From the NCBI RefSeq assembly GCF_004379255.2, contig NC_056041.1, forward strand, positions 20,801,559 to 20,865,558: 64,000 nt of DNA. Direction: 5' to 3'. The stretch comes from Salvia splendens (taxonomy: Eukaryota > Streptophyta > Magnoliopsida > Lamiales > Lamiaceae). Below are positions 45,863-58,416 of the stretch, piece by piece. How positions within the stretch are numbered: position 1 is the first letter of the stretch; each line of letters opens with the position of its first letter. The translations under genes and the position numbers were made by a program. Under the pieces are notes generated by a model. The model saw only the letters and a program-made list of their open reading frames with translations, was not told the DNA's origin and did not search any database.

Positions 45863-48800
45863 TTGTATTCGTTTTACCATGTTGTGTATGGAAAGTTGTG
45901 TTATCGCTTTGGAAAGGTTGTGTGGAGTGGTGATGGTAAAGTTGGATTTTATACTAATGCATGTGTTGAACAGAATGCCTCCCCGACGTGCCGCAGTTCA
46001 CCACAGAATGGGGCAAGCAACGAGACCCAAAGCAGTGTGGGTCCTGAAGGACAACCACCACCACCTCCACCACCGCCACAGCCGGAACGGAACATCGAGA
46101 AAGAGTTCCGAAAGGAACGTCCTCCCGTGTTCGATGGAATGGGAGATCCAACCAAGGCTGAGACCTGGATTCGGGCCATAGAACGCATCTTTAAGTTCTT
46201 GAGGTGCACTGACCAGGAGCGCCTATCGTGCGTGACTTATCAGCTCACCGGGTCCGCAGAATTCTGGTGGGAGACTAAGCAGCGGACAATGACGCAGGAA
46301 CAGTTAGACACCCTGACGTGGGAAGACTTTAAGGAGGAACTGTATGACAAATACATTCCAAGGAGCTACCGTAAGGCAAAGGAGGCCGAGTTCTACAATT
46401 TAAAGCAGGGGCGGATGACTGTGACAGAATATGACCGTGCCCTATGTGACATGTCTCGATATGCACCCGAGCAAGTAAACACCGACGAGAAGATGGCGGA
46501 GAAGTTTTGTGCCGGTCTGAGTCACGAAATCAGGATGGCGTTGGCATGCCGTGGTAGACTCTCGTATGCCGAGTCATTATCTCGTGCATTGGACGTGGAG
46601 GAAGCGATGCCACGGGAAAAGATGGTTACGCCCACTACTCCAACACCGCCGACCTCACAACAGAATTTCCGGGATAAGAGGAAATGGGACGGGAACCGCG
46701 CACCCTTCGACAACAAGAGGTTCCAGGGTACCCCAAACTCTTCCCAGGGAAAAGGAAAGCAAGCTGCTCCATTCCAAAGTGGAGATTTCCGTCAGAGAGC
46801 ACCTCATTGTGCCAAATGTCAGAAGAACCACATGGGAGAGTGCAGAGTTTGGACCAATGTGTGCTACAAGTGTGGTGGAGTCGGACACTTCGCCAAAGAG
46901 TGCCCGAGCAACAACAATACTGGAGGTGGGGGAACGCCGAATGGACCTCGAAGGAATCCTACACCACCTCCGCAGCAGCAGCAGCGTCGCCAGCCATACC
47001 CGACTCAAGCTAGGGCCTATGCCTTGGGACGCAAGCAAGCGAAAGCCCCACAGGGAGAGCAAAAACGAGATAATCTGGCAGGTATGGGAACATTACTTGA
47101 CATGCCTGTTGTTGTTCTGTTTGATACGGGTGCGTCGCACTCTTTTATATCGCACTCCTGCGTAAATGCTTTAAGACTGCCTGTTGATGAACTTGAACAT
47201 AAGATGAATGTGAACTCACCGGTAGGAGGCCTTGTAGAAATTTCACAATCTTGCTCGAACATAGAACTCATGGTGGGAGAACTTAGTTTAGTGGCGCACA
47301 ACTTGCACGTTATGCCGATGGATAATGTGGACATTATTCTAGGGATGGACTGGCTAGCTGAAAACTATGCCACTATCCGATGCCAAGAGAGGCAAATCTC
47401 GTTACAAACCCCGGGGAAGGAGCCCTCTACCTTCCACGGAATTTCAATGAATCAACGGACTTGTGTGATATCGGCACTTCAAGCAACCACGATGATTAGA
47501 AAGGGGCGTCCGGCCTATCTTCTGTATCTACAAGGACATGACAAGAAAGAGAGGAAAGTTGAAGATGTGGCAGTGGTACGTGAGTTTCCCGACGTATTTC
47601 CCGATGCGTTGTCAGGACCTCCGCCTGACCGACAGTTGGAGTTTACTATCGATCTGGAACCAGGAGCCGCACCAGTATCGAAAGCACCATATAGGATGGC
47701 ACCGAATGAGTTGGAAGAACTCAAAATCCAGCTACAGGAACTACTGGACTTGGGTTTTATCCGACCAAGTGTATCGCCGTGGGGAGCACCTATGCTGTTT
47801 GTGAAGAAGAAAGACGGGACACTGAGAATGTGCATAGACTACCGGGAGTTGAACAAGTTGACTCTCAAGAACAAGTATCCTCTGCCGAGAATAGACGACC
47901 TGTTCGATCAACTCAGGGGAGCAGGAGTATTTTCGAAGATGGATTTAAGGTCGGGATATCATCAGTTGAGGGTACGAAGGGAGGACATACCCAAGACGGC
48001 TTTCCGAACGAGGTATGGGCATTATGAGTTTGTAGTTATGCCGTTCGGACTGACAAATGCACCGGCGGTATTTATGGACTTAATGAATCGGGTATTCCAT
48101 CCATACTTGGACAAGTTCGTCCTGGTATTCATAGATGATGTTCTAGTTTACTCGAAGGATGAAAAGGAACATGAGGAGCATCTAAGGATCACGCTGGAAA
48201 CACTCAGAACGGAAAAGTTGTACGCCAAGCTCAGTAAGTGTGAATTCTGGCTAAAGGAAGTGAATTTTCTGGGGCATGTTGTGACAGCCGAAGGGATTCG
48301 AGTTGACCCCGCAAAGGTGGAGGCCGTACAACAGTGCAAGGCACCAAAGACCCCAAACGAGATTCGGAGTTTCCTTGGACTGGCAGGATACTACCGAAGA
48401 TTTATTGAAGGATTTTCCAAAGTTGCAAGGCCAATGACTCAACAATTGAAGAAGGGGACCAAGGTCAATTGGACACCGGAGTGTGAGGCTAGCTTCCAGT
48501 TGTTGAAAGAGAAATTGACCACCGCACCTGTTCTAGCCGTGCCAGAACCGGGAATAGACTATGTGGTTTACACTGATGCATCAAAGATTGGACTGGGGTG
48601 TGTTCTGATGCAGAATGGTAAGGTGATTGCCTACGCTTCGCGGCAGTTGAGACCACACGAGTTGAATTACCCTACCCATGACTTAGAACTAGCGGCTGTT
48701 GTGCACGCATTGAAGATTTGGAGGCACCATCTCTATGGAGTTCGGTGTGAGATTTTTACCGACCACAAGAGTCTGAAATACTTCTTTGAGCAGAAAGATT

Positions 48801-50299
48801 TGAACATGAGACAACGCAGATGGCTCGAGCTAGTCAAGGATTATGACTGTGGTATCAACTATCATCCGGGTAAAGCAAACGTAGTGGCGGATGCTTTGAG
48901 CCGGAAAGCTCAACCGCAGTTGGCTACTTTTCTCACTCAAGAAGCGGAGTTGATTCGCGATTTTAGCAAGATGCAATTGGAGGTAGTAAGAGCTCCGGAG
49001 ACCGTGAAGGGAAAGATTGTCACCTTGGTAATTGCATCCGATCTACGAACAAGGATAATAGAAGGGCAACGCAATGATGAAAGTTTGGAGAAAGTTCGAC
49101 TGAAGGTGAGGAAGGGCGAACATGAGAAGTTTCGAGAAGAGGCTGATAATGCACTCACCTACGAGGGGAGACTATGTGTGCCAGGCGACGAAGGACTACG
49201 AAATGAAATTTTGACCGAGGCACACGAGACTCCATACACCGCTCATCCTGGAAGTACAAAGATGTACCAGGACTTGAAGGGATCATTCTGGTGGGATGGA
49301 ATGAAGAGGGACATAGCTTTGTTTGTGGAAATATGTTTGGCATGTCAACAAGTAAAAGCTTTACATCAACGACCCTATGGGAAGTTGCAACCGTTGGAGA
49401 TTCCGGAGTGGAAATGGGAACATATCGCCATGGATTTGGTGATGGGACTACCAAAGACCCGACAAGGGAATACAGCCATTTGGGTGATTATAGACCGCCT
49501 CACCAAGAGTGCGCATTTTATACCAATCCCTATAACGCATGAATCCGACAAGCTAGCTCGGATTTATGTGAAAGAAATCATTCGGCTACATGGAGTGCCA
49601 GTAACAATCATGTCAGACCGGGATACAAGGTTTACTTCAAGGTTTTGGATAAGTCTGCAACGGGAGCTTGGTACACGACTGAATTTTAGTACTGCCTTCC
49701 ATCCACAAACCGATGGACAGTCCGAGAGAACGATTCAAACTCTTGAGGACATGCTAAGAGCCGTGGTGCTCGACAGAGGAGGAAATTGGGAAGTAGTACT
49801 ACCATTGATCGAGTTCGCCTATAACAATAGTTTCCAGGCGACAATAAATATGGCCCCGTATGAAGCATTGTATGGGAGGAAATGTAGATCACCACTTTAC
49901 TGGGATGAGGTTGGTGAAAGAAGAATACTCGGGCCAGATTCGGTCGAAGAAATGATAGAGATCGTGCGACAAATTCGACAAAGGATAAAGGAAGCTCAAG
50001 ACCGACAGAAGTCGTATGCTGATGTCCGGCGTATCGATTTACAGTTCAATACGGGAGATAAGGTGTTTTTGAAGGTATCTCCGTCGAAGGGGATAACGAG
50101 GTTCGGTGTAAAGGGGAAGTTGAAGCCACGATACGTAGGGCCTTATGAAATCCTTGAGAAGGTGGGACCCGTAGCGTATAGGTTGGCACTACCACCAAGT
50201 TTTGGGACTGCACAATGTTTTCCATGTGTCACAATTACGAAAGTACGTGTTCGATCCCAAGCACGTGGTTCATCAAGAGGAAATGATTTTGAATCCTGA
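45863..50299 (+). CDS. gag-pol: Chromovirus gag-pol polyprotein, 1478 codons open
   Basis: Domains by approximate residue: gag capsid region 80-240 ([40 protein letters not shown]), zinc knuckle [14 protein letters not shown] at 334, aspartic protease [10 protein letters not shown] at ~420 and ILGMDWL, reverse transcriptase ~600-780 with catalytic FIDD near 757, RNase H with [10 protein letters not shown] near 904, integrase zinc site (HPGS..CLACQQ) near 1130, and catalytic blocks MDLVMG, SDRDTRF and a Glu in QSERTIQ. The more likely native start, ATG at 45975 ([13 protein letters not shown]), is in another frame, so a frameshift probably lies between 45975 and about 46040. At the 3' end an extra T near 50199-50202 shifts the frame, and the polyprotein ends falsely at 50299. 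Confidence 0.92.
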   Translation: MYSFYHVVYGKLCYRFGKVVWSGDGKVGFYTNACVEQNASPTCRSSPQNGASNETQSSVGPEGQPPPPPPPPQPERNIEKEFRKERPPVFDGMGDPTKAETWIRAIERIFKFLRCTDQERLSCVTYQLTGSAEFWWETKQRTMTQEQLDTLTWEDFKEELYDKYIPRSYRKAKEAEFYNLKQGRMTVTEYDRALCDMSRYAPEQVNTDEKMAEKFCAGLSHEIRMALACRGRLSYAESLSRALDVEEAMPREKMVTPTTPTPPTSQQNFRDKRKWDGNRAPFDNKRFQGTPNSSQGKGKQAAPFQSGDFRQRAPHCAKCQKNHMGECRVWTNVCYKCGGVGHFAKECPSNNNTGGGGTPNGPRRNPTPPPQQQQRRQPYPTQARAYALGRKQAKAPQGEQKRDNLAGMGTLLDMPVVVLFDTGASHSFISHSCVNALRLPVDELEHKMNVNSPVGGLVEISQSCSNIELMVGELSLVAHNLHVMPMDNVDIILGMDWLAENYATIRCQERQISLQTPGKEPSTFHGISMNQRTCVISALQATTMIRKGRPAYLLYLQGHDKKERKVEDVAVVREFPDVFPDALSGPPPDRQLEFTIDLEPGAAPVSKAPYRMAPNELEELKIQLQELLDLGFIRPSVSPWGAPMLFVKKKDGTLRMCIDYRELNKLTLKNKYPLPRIDDLFDQLRGAGVFSKMDLRSGYHQLRVRREDIPKTAFRTRYGHYEFVVMPFGLTNAPAVFMDLMNRVFHPYLDKFVLVFIDDVLVYSKDEKEHEEHLRITLETLRTEKLYAKLSKCEFWLKEVNFLGHVVTAEGIRVDPAKVEAVQQCKAPKTPNEIRSFLGLAGYYRRFIEGFSKVARPMTQQLKKGTKVNWTPECEASFQLLKEKLTTAPVLAVPEPGIDYVVYTDASKIGLGCVLMQNGKVIAYASRQLRPHELNYPTHDLELAAVVHALKIWRHHLYGVRCEIFTDHKSLKYFFEQKDLNMRQRRWLELVKDYDCGINYHPGKANVVADALSRKAQPQLATFLTQEAELIRDFSKMQLEVVRAPETVKGKIVTLVIASDLRTRIIEGQRNDESLEKVRLKVRKGEHEKFREEADNALTYEGRLCVPGDEGLRNEILTEAHETPYTAHPGSTKMYQDLKGSFWWDGMKRDIALFVEICLACQQVKALHQRPYGKLQPLEIPEWKWEHIAMDLVMGLPKTRQGNTAIWVIIDRLTKSAHFIPIPITHESDKLARIYVKEIIRLHGVPVTIMSDRDTRFTSRFWISLQRELGTRLNFSTAFHPQTDGQSERTIQTLEDMLRAVVLDRGGNWEVVLPLIEFAYNNSFQATINMAPYEALYGRKCRSPLYWDEVGERRILGPDSVEEMIEIVRQIRQRIKEAQDRQKSYADVRRIDLQFNTGDKVFLKVSPSKGITRFGVKGKLKPRYVGPYEILEKVGPVAYRLALPPSFGTAQCFPCVTITKVRVRSQARGSSRGNDFES

Positions 50300-50477
50300 C
50301 TTGAGTTACGAGGAGAAGCCCGAAGCTATTCTGGACAGGAAAGTGCAAGAGTTGAGGAACAAATCGATCGCTTCTGTGAAAGTACTTTGGAAACACCATG
50401 GCCACGAGGAGGCTACTTGGGAACTCGAGGATAAAATGAAAGAGAAATACCCGGAGCTTTTCGTTAGAAATGAGTAA
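50202..50477 (+). pseudogene. pol: Chromovirus integrase tail and chromodomain, out of frame
   Basis: After the one-base shift near 50200 the C-terminal end of pol continues in this frame: [11 protein letters not shown], then [20 protein letters not shown] and a chromodomain-like segment (ILDRKVQELRNKSIASVKVL, WKHHGHEEATWELED, MKEKYPELF), ending at a TAA at about 50475-50477. Integrase-linked chromodomains guide chromoviruses to particular chromatin. The copy would lack this part unless ribosomes shift frame. Confidence 0.85.
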
Positions 50478-50498
50478 ATTTCGGGACGAAATTTCTGT

Positions 50499-50512
50499 GA
50501 AGGTGGGTAGAA
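50499..50512 (+). promoter_or_regulatory. Polypurine tract of the chromovirus
   Basis: GAAGGTGGGTAGAA directly before the 3' LTR, the expected plus-strand primer. It contains one or two pyrimidines. Confidence 0.7.
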
Positions 50513-52558
50513 TGTAACACTCGTACCTTAAGTTTGAAATTAATTTTATGTAACGGAATAATTGATAAAATTATTTCGAAATGCTATGCTTCTCGATAAA
50601 TGTGATATGGGAAAAATTACGGTTTATGTGTGTGTGCGAAAAGGAATGTGTTTATGTTTTTCTTAATTGTGAACGATGGGAGGCACGTTTAAGGTTTCGT
50701 TGAAAGGTCGATGATGAAATTGCTATTCTTTAGCAAGACGAATGAATTAAGTGGAAAGGAATGTTTTATGGATAACGACGTGCGTAAAGCGAGGAACGGT
50801 TGAATGAATATTATGTTTGGAACAACACCAAATATAAATTTATGTACGATTTCTCGTACTTTAGTTTTTGGTTATGAAGAACGAGATAACAAAATTTAAT
50901 AAAGGCCCGTGAATTTTATTTAACGGAGGAAAATACGAAAAATATAAAAATGTATGAATTTATTTTGGTCTTTCCAAAATAAATTTGAAGTCCAATTAAA
51001 TATAAGATAATTTGATTTCTAATCACTCGGAGTAGTAGTTTTTACTTGGGCTTGTAATTTATTTATTGGTTTTAGCCCAATTGAAGTTTAATTTATGGAA
51101 GCCCAAGTATGGATTTAAACTAACTAAGCCCAAAATTTTCCGTCCCCCCCCCACGTTCGGCGGTTTCCTTCTTCCCCCATGACCGGCGGTTTCCTCCTCT
51201 TCAAGGGGGAGACTCCTCAATGTTCCACCTCTCCACTTTCCCAATCAATACCTACACCACAAAAGCCACCCCCACTTACTCTTGTAACCATTTGCACTTC
51301 ACAAAAAAAAAGAGAGAGGGGGAAATTATTTAATTAATTCCCAGAAGTTTTGAAGAATGAATTATTTACCTAAGTTTGAAATAATACTTTTTCAATGGTA
51401 AATAATTATGAAAATTTAAAGTATACGCTTAAATAATTTTTAGAAATTATTTTCGACGTTATGGAAAATACGAGGAGCTAATGAGGGAAAGAACGAGCGT
51501 AAGCGGCTGACCGGCGTCGCACGCGACGCCTTGGGCGGCCGCCGAATAATCAAAATGCACGAAAATCGAGAAAGAGAATTAAAAGATTTTTAATTAGAGT
51601 GCATGCATTCTAATTATCGTCGTTACAGAAGTTTGATATGAATTTTATGTGTTTTCCGAAAAGGTGGTTCGCACGCACGCTAAAAGTCAGAACGAGGAAT
51701 TTTACGGAAATCATAAGCTTTTGAGGTGGGCTTTATTCTTTAACGTTTATTTTAAATCAATATGTTTACGGTGTTATAAGGATGTTTCTATAAGTATGTC
51801 ATGCCGTGTTTATGTTTTGAAACTGCCTATCTGATTGTCTACTAGAATAAAACTCTACTAGACTTTGATGGTTAACGAATTCGGGTCTAACTAGGGTCTA
51901 CGCCCTACTTAGACTAGTGCACTGATGGGGATCGTGAGCCGTCCCCTAGGTCGGCCGGTCCAGTGATCGAGATTGTGGCCACAGTCTCGTTTCACATGAT
52001 GGTTCAGATATGGTATATGATGGAGGATGATGTTAGTCCGCGCGGACACTATTTCATGGAAATGGTTTTTCTTGTGCTTCTCGGTTTTTTTTAAAGTGAA
52101 ACCCGGGATTCACACGATGATGGCTTGACATATCTTAACGATGAATGTTTTCGGGCATGAGTTCACTGGGTGCATCAAGTACTCAGCCCCTGCATATGTT
52201 TTCCCTATGTGCAGGTTGAGCGAGGTCGGGAGGCGGAGGATGTTGAGTGGTGATTCAAGAACTGGTCCGGTTACTATTATGTCTCCATACGTAGTAGTAG
52301 CTAAACTCTCAAATTGCTTCCGCTACTTAATGTCCTAAGAAACTCTGTTATTTTCTTTATTGTCGAACTCTGTTATCTTTCATTTTGTAAACTTCGGGGT
52401 TGAAACGTTAGTTAACTTAAATGGAATTTCGTCTCTGACTGTTAAGTGGTAATGCCTTGAGCTGTTTGATTGATTCCCCCTTCATCCCCGCTTCTTATTT
52501 TTCCCCCACTAGTCACGATTTCCCGTGCTACCTATCCTTAGGAAGTGCGGTCGTGACA
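50513..52558 (+). repeat. 3' LTR of the chromovirus
   Basis: 2,046 bp. It matches the 5' LTR closely except for loss of about 0.8 kb at about 51320 (junction in GAGAGAGGGGGAAA), a shorter C run at about 51144, a few substitutions, and a 52-bp inverted segment at 52451-52502. Confidence 0.95.
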
Positions 52559-52997
52559 ATTATTATATTTATTATTTGTTTAAATATGGATTATCCATCA
52601 TAATATATAATAATATGATTGTAATTATAGTTGCATGGAGTATTATAATCATAAACGAGTATAATCATAAATATGATAATTATAATTATGATTATATTAT
52701 TTACGGATATTATAATTAAATAAATTTTATAATTTGAAACTTCACTACAACTTTATTTATTGATTATTAATTTATAAAATAATTATTATTATTTATTATT
52801 ATATACATTATATTATATAATTATAATTTAATTATTTATTAAATTATTAATTATTATTATGATAATAAAATATAGATATATATATATATATATATTATAG
52901 TAATATAGTTATAATTATGATAGTTTTAATTATAATTATTATTATACCAAAATTAAGTATGATTTATAATTTTAAATTACTTTTAATAGATTGTAAT

Positions 52998-53026
52998 TAA
53001 TAATAATAATAATAATAATAATAATG

Positions 53027-53102
<76 letters not shown>
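52998..53102. repeat. (TAA)n microsatellite
   Basis: About 105 bp of nearly perfect TAA/AAT repeat with one TGA interruption, within AT-rich DNA of the split Harbinger-like MITE. Confidence 0.95.
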
Positions 53103-53104
<2 letters not shown>

Positions 53105-53329
53105 GTATAATACTATATTGCATTAAATGTGTAAGAATCATAATACTTGGAAAAAGAATAACTAAAAAAAGTTAGAATTCAGAATCCTGGAAAGTTGTAC
53201 TAATTTTCCTTGTTCTCGGGATTCTTATTACTTTCCTAGTTTGATTAAAAACCGAAACAAATACAAGAATTTAAAATTTAAGGAATCAAATTACTTTTCT
53301 AGACAGAATCCTGACAACCAAACATGGCC

Positions 53330-54959
53330 TAAAAGTTTTTAAAATTTTATGAGTAAAAGAAGCATAATATAGGGAATATCTTTTTAAGTATGAATTTAAT
53401 GTAAATAGTTGAAGTAAAATCATATTTGATATGATATTTATACTAAAATTAATTCGAATTTAGTACAAATGATGGAAGATATTCTTAGTAGCTCATTTGG
53501 GAACCCATTTGGAATTATTTAAAGAATTTTGCCTTAGTGAAAGAAGGACAATATAACAAATGAGTGTTGAAATAATCACGCAATTGCCTAATTACCTTTG
53601 ACTTGCACTAAGTAGGAATAATTAATTAATTAATTAAATGTGTAGCTTGCATTATTGAAAAAGACATTATTAGATAATATTACCACCACAAATTAAACAT
53701 TTTCCTAAAAACCCTAAAAACAAGTTAATCTTTTGCTTTTTCTTGAATAAAGTCAACACTTAGATAACAAAAAATCAATAAAGAGAAGAAGAAACAGAAC
53801 CCTCAAATCTTGTTTCTTTAAAGTTGGAAATCCTCATAAATTCATTTTGTTAAAGAATAACGTATAAACAATTGGCGGTTCACGGTTTTGGCATTCATAA
53901 TCAGAAATTCAGATTGTGAATTACAAATAAAATTATGATGGTGGTGGTGAGATAGTGCATTATCACCATCATCGTCAACAACATCCGTTGATTGGTTGTA
54001 CGGATTTGGAAAGGTGGGTTTCCGTTGATCGGCTCAAAATTGGTGTCAAATTTGGGTCAAAATTTTGTTTTTTCCGGCAACATAAAAAAAATCCGTTGGA
54101 AATTGAGATCTTGTGCCTTCCCATTTGTTTATACGTGTAATTGTATGTAAATGGGCAGTTCTCACCTTTTGAGTTCATTTCCTGATGATTGAGTCAATAA
54201 TTCTTTTGTTTTTGGAATTAATCAAGTTATTAATTTTCTGCTCTTATTTGTTTTGATGGGGTTGGATTTTATGTGTTTACTATCTGAAATTGTGTGGGGC
54301 TTTGGGGATTTATGATTCTTGATCACACTAAGATTGTGAAGCTATCTAATCAAAGTTTGTTGTGCTTGAACTTTTAGAAAGTTGAAACAAGGTGATTTCT
54401 TTTGTTGATGTTGTTGTTCTAGCCAATATTTGTGATTTGAATTAGGCCATCTATAGAGTTATATAAAGAAAATTCACAGATCCTGTTGTGATGCAACTTG
54501 TGCCACTTGACTGAAACACTAAAAGAGCTAGTTCTTAATTAATGCTTTAATCATTTCATCGTATGTTGTCGCAACATCTTGCTTGTGAATAATATTACTG
54601 CATTTTGAGTCGTGTTCTTTGTTTATGATGGTTGTTCCTTGCTGAAACAGTATTACCTAATTCAACATTCATGCGTGGAGAGCGGTAAGTGGCAATCACT
54701 AAGCTATAATTGTGAAGTGCCGTAGGCCAGGAATTATTTTTTAGCCCCTTTCACGAAGAGCAAGAAGAGAGCAGTAATTGGCAGTCACTAAGCTAATTCA
54801 ACATTCATGCGTGGAGAGCAGTAATTGGCAATCACTAAGCTGTATTGTGAAGTGCCGTAGGCCAGGAATTATTTTTTATCCCCTCTCATTGGGATTGGTA
54901 GGGAACACACTAATACTAGCAGTTGTTATGTGCATATGATGATCGAGTGATTTCATAGT
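53330..54959. other. Promoter and 5' leader region of the ZIP transporter
   Basis: AT-rich DNA, then transcript-like sequence from about 53760. A 136-bp tandem duplication (54657-54888) lies just before the coding start. A 5' UTR intron is likely but its borders could not be fixed. No other gene. Confidence 0.5.
54657..54888. repeat. Tandem duplication in the ZIP gene 5' leader region
   Basis: CTAATTCAACATTCATGCG begins at 54657 and again at 54793 (unit 136 bp). Both copies carry GTGGAGAGC, GGCAATCACTAAGCT and AAGTGCCGTAGGCCAGGAAT. The second copy ends near 54888 in TTTTTTATCCCCTCTCA, against TTTTTTAGCCCCTTTCA in the first. Confidence 0.85.
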
Positions 54960-57900
54960 ATGAAGCAAAAAATGATGGGTATTAGAGTGAACCAGCTTCT
55001 TTTGGCATGCCTCTTTGTTGTAACTTTTAGTCATAGTATAACAGCGGAACAAGATAATCAGAATTTACAAAGAGTAATAACTGCTCCGCGGAGGAATGCA
55101 GAAGGTGGTGGTGTGATAGATGGATCTGGTACGGAGCATATCAATGATGAAACAGGTGGGTGGCAGGATGGAAATGGAAGAGTGTCGGTGTCAACTGTTG
55201 CAATTTGCACACTGGCAATGGCTGCAGCTACTGGTTTGGGAGCTCTCCCATTCTTTTTTATGGAACTTGATCCCAAATTAGCTGGAATATGCAACGGAAT
55301 GGCAGCAGGAGTAATGCTCGCTGCAAGCTTTGACCTTATACAAGAAGGACAGGGCCATGGAAGTGGCAGTTGGGTTGTGATGGGTATTTTGTCTGGTGGT
55401 GTTTTCATCTTGCTCTGCAAGAAGGTAAATCTTTTTTACTGTAATATTATGTCATCTTAAAGTCAAACTGGCTTTCATGATATGATTCTATGATTTTATT
55501 TAGCAAAATTTCTCAATGTTGTTGAATGTGGTGACGTTGTTATCCAATGCACAGTCATTAACAGACTTGTGTTGTTTATTGCAATGCTAGAGGATATACA
55601 TGCCCAACAATAGTCTCTATTTTCACAACATGAATGACAATGAAATTACTTTAGGAAAAAAGATGATAAATTGATCCTATCACAAGTGACCCAGACCCCT
55701 TTCCATCACTTAATGAGGTTTGTGCTATGACATCCATGTCAATAGAAGTGTGTCTATATTTTGTTTATTACTATACCATTAGCATAATAAAGAACATTAT
55801 ATCCAATGACAAGGCCTTCTTTTTAAGAACAATTGGGTTTGTCCATTGTTGTCTCTCTTCAATTACTTTAAGAACAATTGGGTTTGTCCATTGTTGTTAC
55901 TCTGAAATTTTATTGTCCCAAGTAGCTCTAGGACATAGGTTTTTTTATCTTCTAATCCACATTTTTTGTTCATGTTAGAAGAAGCTTAAGTTCATGCCAT
56001 TATTTGTACTTTGGATTGATAGGTCTTCTTCCTTTATTAGACTGCTAAAAACATTCTATTGTGTGTGTGTGTGTGTTTTATCTCAGTTTCTTGAGCAATA
56101 TGGTGAAATGAGCATGCTGGACATAAAGGGAGCAGATGCTACTAAAATCATTCTTGTTGTTGGAATCATGACTCTTCATTCTTTTGGGGAGGGATCTGGT
56201 GTGGGAGTTTCCTTTGCTGGCTCTAAGGGCTTATCACAAGGAATATTGGTGACGTTGGCTATTGCTGTGCACAATATACCTGAGGGCCTGGCCGTTAGTA
56301 TGGTTCTTTCTTCAAGAGGAGTGTCTCCACAGAATGCCATGATATGGAGTATGATTACGTCACTACCACAGGTAGTTAATCCCGATCGTGGAAAAACTAT
56401 GCATAATTTACTAACCTCTAAATACAAAATGAAATATAGGTAAGAGATTAAACAGGGATGATGTACTTATCTTTTTGACGGTATCAATAATATATTCCAT
56501 TTGGAACAGGTGAGAAATAATCAATATATTTTGGAACCACTTATTGTAGATTCTGTGGGGTGGATCTTATTATGGTAATGTAAGGGTAAATATCTTTGGC
56601 TAGTTTTTGAATTATGACTTGCGACTGCTTGACTTCTCAGATACTATTTGTGGATATTGGAAACCTGTGGCACGTAAAATTGTGTTTTTTTTGTGTATGG
56701 GTGCGCGTTTAGAGGCTCCTTCTTCTTTTGTGTGTGTGCGAGGGGTGGTGGTGGAAGAGATTGTTAAATCTTTGTTTGTAAAGTTGGAGATTAGTATCTC
56801 ATGTAGTTTGTTAATGCAGCCTCTTGTTGCGGTTCCTTCATTCATATGTGCTGATGCATTCAACAAGTTCTTGCCATTTGCTACTGGATTTGCTGCCGGT
56901 TGTATGATTTGGATGGTTATGGCTGAGGTCTTGCCAGATGGTTTCAAGGTAAATATAGAACATATATTGAATGCATAAAGGCTAATAAGTGAAAGTTCTC
57001 TTAAGGCCAGAATTGATTTCCTTATAGTATTTCCATTTTCAATTACTATGAGCTATGTGTGGCATCAAAAGCTAGACGTGCTTGTGAATATCAAATCAAA
57101 GTAATTCATGTCTTCCTGATTGAGTCTTTTCATGGAATATGATTGTGTAGAAATAGAATGTTTTTTTATTGAGCTATGAAACGAAAAGCATCCTTTAATG
57201 ATGTCTCTGTTGATTCTCCATTCTTTTACAATCTGAAATGTTATTCCCTCAAACATGATCAAATCCTATCTGATGACTTTTACTTGTACATGTTAGATGA
57301 AAAGGATTGTGGTGGTCCCAGCATCACTAAGTCTTCCACTTTTTAGATGTTTTTAACACTCCCCTTATTTGCAGGAGTCTTCCCCATCTCAAGTTGCATC
57401 GGCAGCTACACTATCTGTGGCATTTATGGAGGCACTTGGTGCTCTGTTTGAGCATTTGAGCCAAAACTATAGGTGAGATACCTTGTTTGTAGCTACACGT
57501 TTGCTGAAATCTGTGTTAAATTGCATGATGATGTGAATTATTTTCTCCCATTCAATTCATCATTCGTCGATTGTCCATAACATTGTTATATTTTTTTTGC
57601 AGTCAAGAAGATGCTTCCGGTTTCTTTGTTTCTCTATTATTCGGTCTAGGTCCTTTGCTCGGTGGTGTAGCGCTCGTTGCATTTGCTCTTGCTTTCAGGC
57701 TCAGACATGCATTTCTTACCGGTATGGCCTCTGGCATTGCCTTTGTCCTCGGTGCCTGGCGACCCTTGCAACTATTTGCGTCTTCTAAGATGGGGCTTCT
57801 TCCGCTCCTGTTTCTTCTTGGACTCGGAGCAGCATTCGTCCACGTACCTACATCCATTCTCACAAATTCTCGACTGCACAGGAAGACTTCAGCAAACACA

Positions 57901-58416
57901 CTATCTTCTGTCACCGGTTTCACTGTAAGTGCGCTCACACTTCAGTCAGTCCTGGCTTGTGCAGCAGTCGCCCTTCATGCTTTCGCTGAGGGGCTTGCGT
58001 TAGGTGTAGCTGCACCCAAAGCTTACGGGCTCGGGAGGCACATGGTCCTCCCCGTCTCCCTCCACGGGTTCCCTCGTGGCACAGCTGTTGCTAGTTGCAT
58101 CTTTGGAGCCACCGACAGTTGGCATGCATCCCTCTTATCTGCTGCCATAATCGGGTTGGCGGGGCCGTTATCTGCCATTGGGGCGATACTTGCCGGGATT
58201 GACTACAGCGGGCTGGACCATGTTCTGGTGTTTGCTTGCGGAGGACTATTTCCATGCTTCGGGAGCACAGTGAGAAGGGCGGTTAAGTTGGATAAATGGA
58301 AGAGCGTTTTCGGGGTCATCGTTGGCATTGTGTTTGCTAGCGTGTGTCTTACGTGCACGAAGCTCGTGTGCTTGCACACACCGTACTGCAACTCAGCTCC
58401 TGAAGCTGTTAAGTGA
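54960..58416 (+). CDS. ZIP-family metal (probably zinc) transporter
   Basis: Five exons: 54960-55424, 56087-56371, 56820-56948, 57375-57472 and 57603-58416, giving 596 residues. A signal-peptide-like segment (LLLACLFVVTFSHSITA) is followed by a soluble stretch of about 50 residues, then many membrane helices. The metal-binding helices are evident: LHSFGEGSGVGVSFAG and HNIPEGLAVSMVL, with a later LHAFAEGLALGV copy of the pattern. About 600 residues is long for a ZIP and fits the 'putative zinc transporter At3g08650' type. A role in moving Zn or related ions into the cytosol is inferred from family; substrate and membrane are not shown by the sequence. A (TG)n run sits just before the exon 2 acceptor. 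Confidence 0.92.

Larger units (their letters stand above)
41627..52558 (+). mobile_element. Ty3/gypsy chromovirus (Tekay/Del-like), 10.9 kb
   Basis: LTRs at 41627-44504 and 50513-52558, starting TGTAACAC and ending CGTGACA. The target duplication ATTAT lies at 41622-41626 and 52559-52563. The tRNA-iMet primer-binding site TGGTATCAGAGTC is at 44508-44520, and a polypurine-like tract GAAGGTGGGTAGAA is at 50499-50512. Gene order is an extra ORF, gag, protease, RT, RNase H, integrase, chromodomain. Order (RT before integrase) and chromodomain make it a chromovirus; Tekay/Del is inferred from the polyprotein style. The polyprotein is almost intact, broken only near its N-terminus and before the chromodomain. 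The LTRs are near identical where they align, so the insertion is young. Confidence 0.96.
41397..53329. mobile_element. Harbinger-like MITE split by the gypsy chromovirus
   Basis: Left end GACCATGTTTGATTGGCGGG at 41397; the right end, inverted, GGCCATGTTTGGTTGTCAGG, finishing at 53329. TAA flanks both outer sides (41394-41396 and 53330-53332), the 3-bp target type of PIF/Harbinger. Further inside, AAAATGATTC / GGAATCAAATTAC-type text is roughly mirrored. Its own sequence is 41397-41626 plus 52564-53329, the second part swollen by AT-rich and (TAA)n expansion. The 10.9-kb gypsy element lies between the halves. Confidence 0.7.

Noticed and set aside
52998..53102. Regularly spaced repeats that might suggest an array such as CRISPR
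   Set aside because: A plain (TAA)n microsatellite in plant DNA; no repeat-spacer structure.
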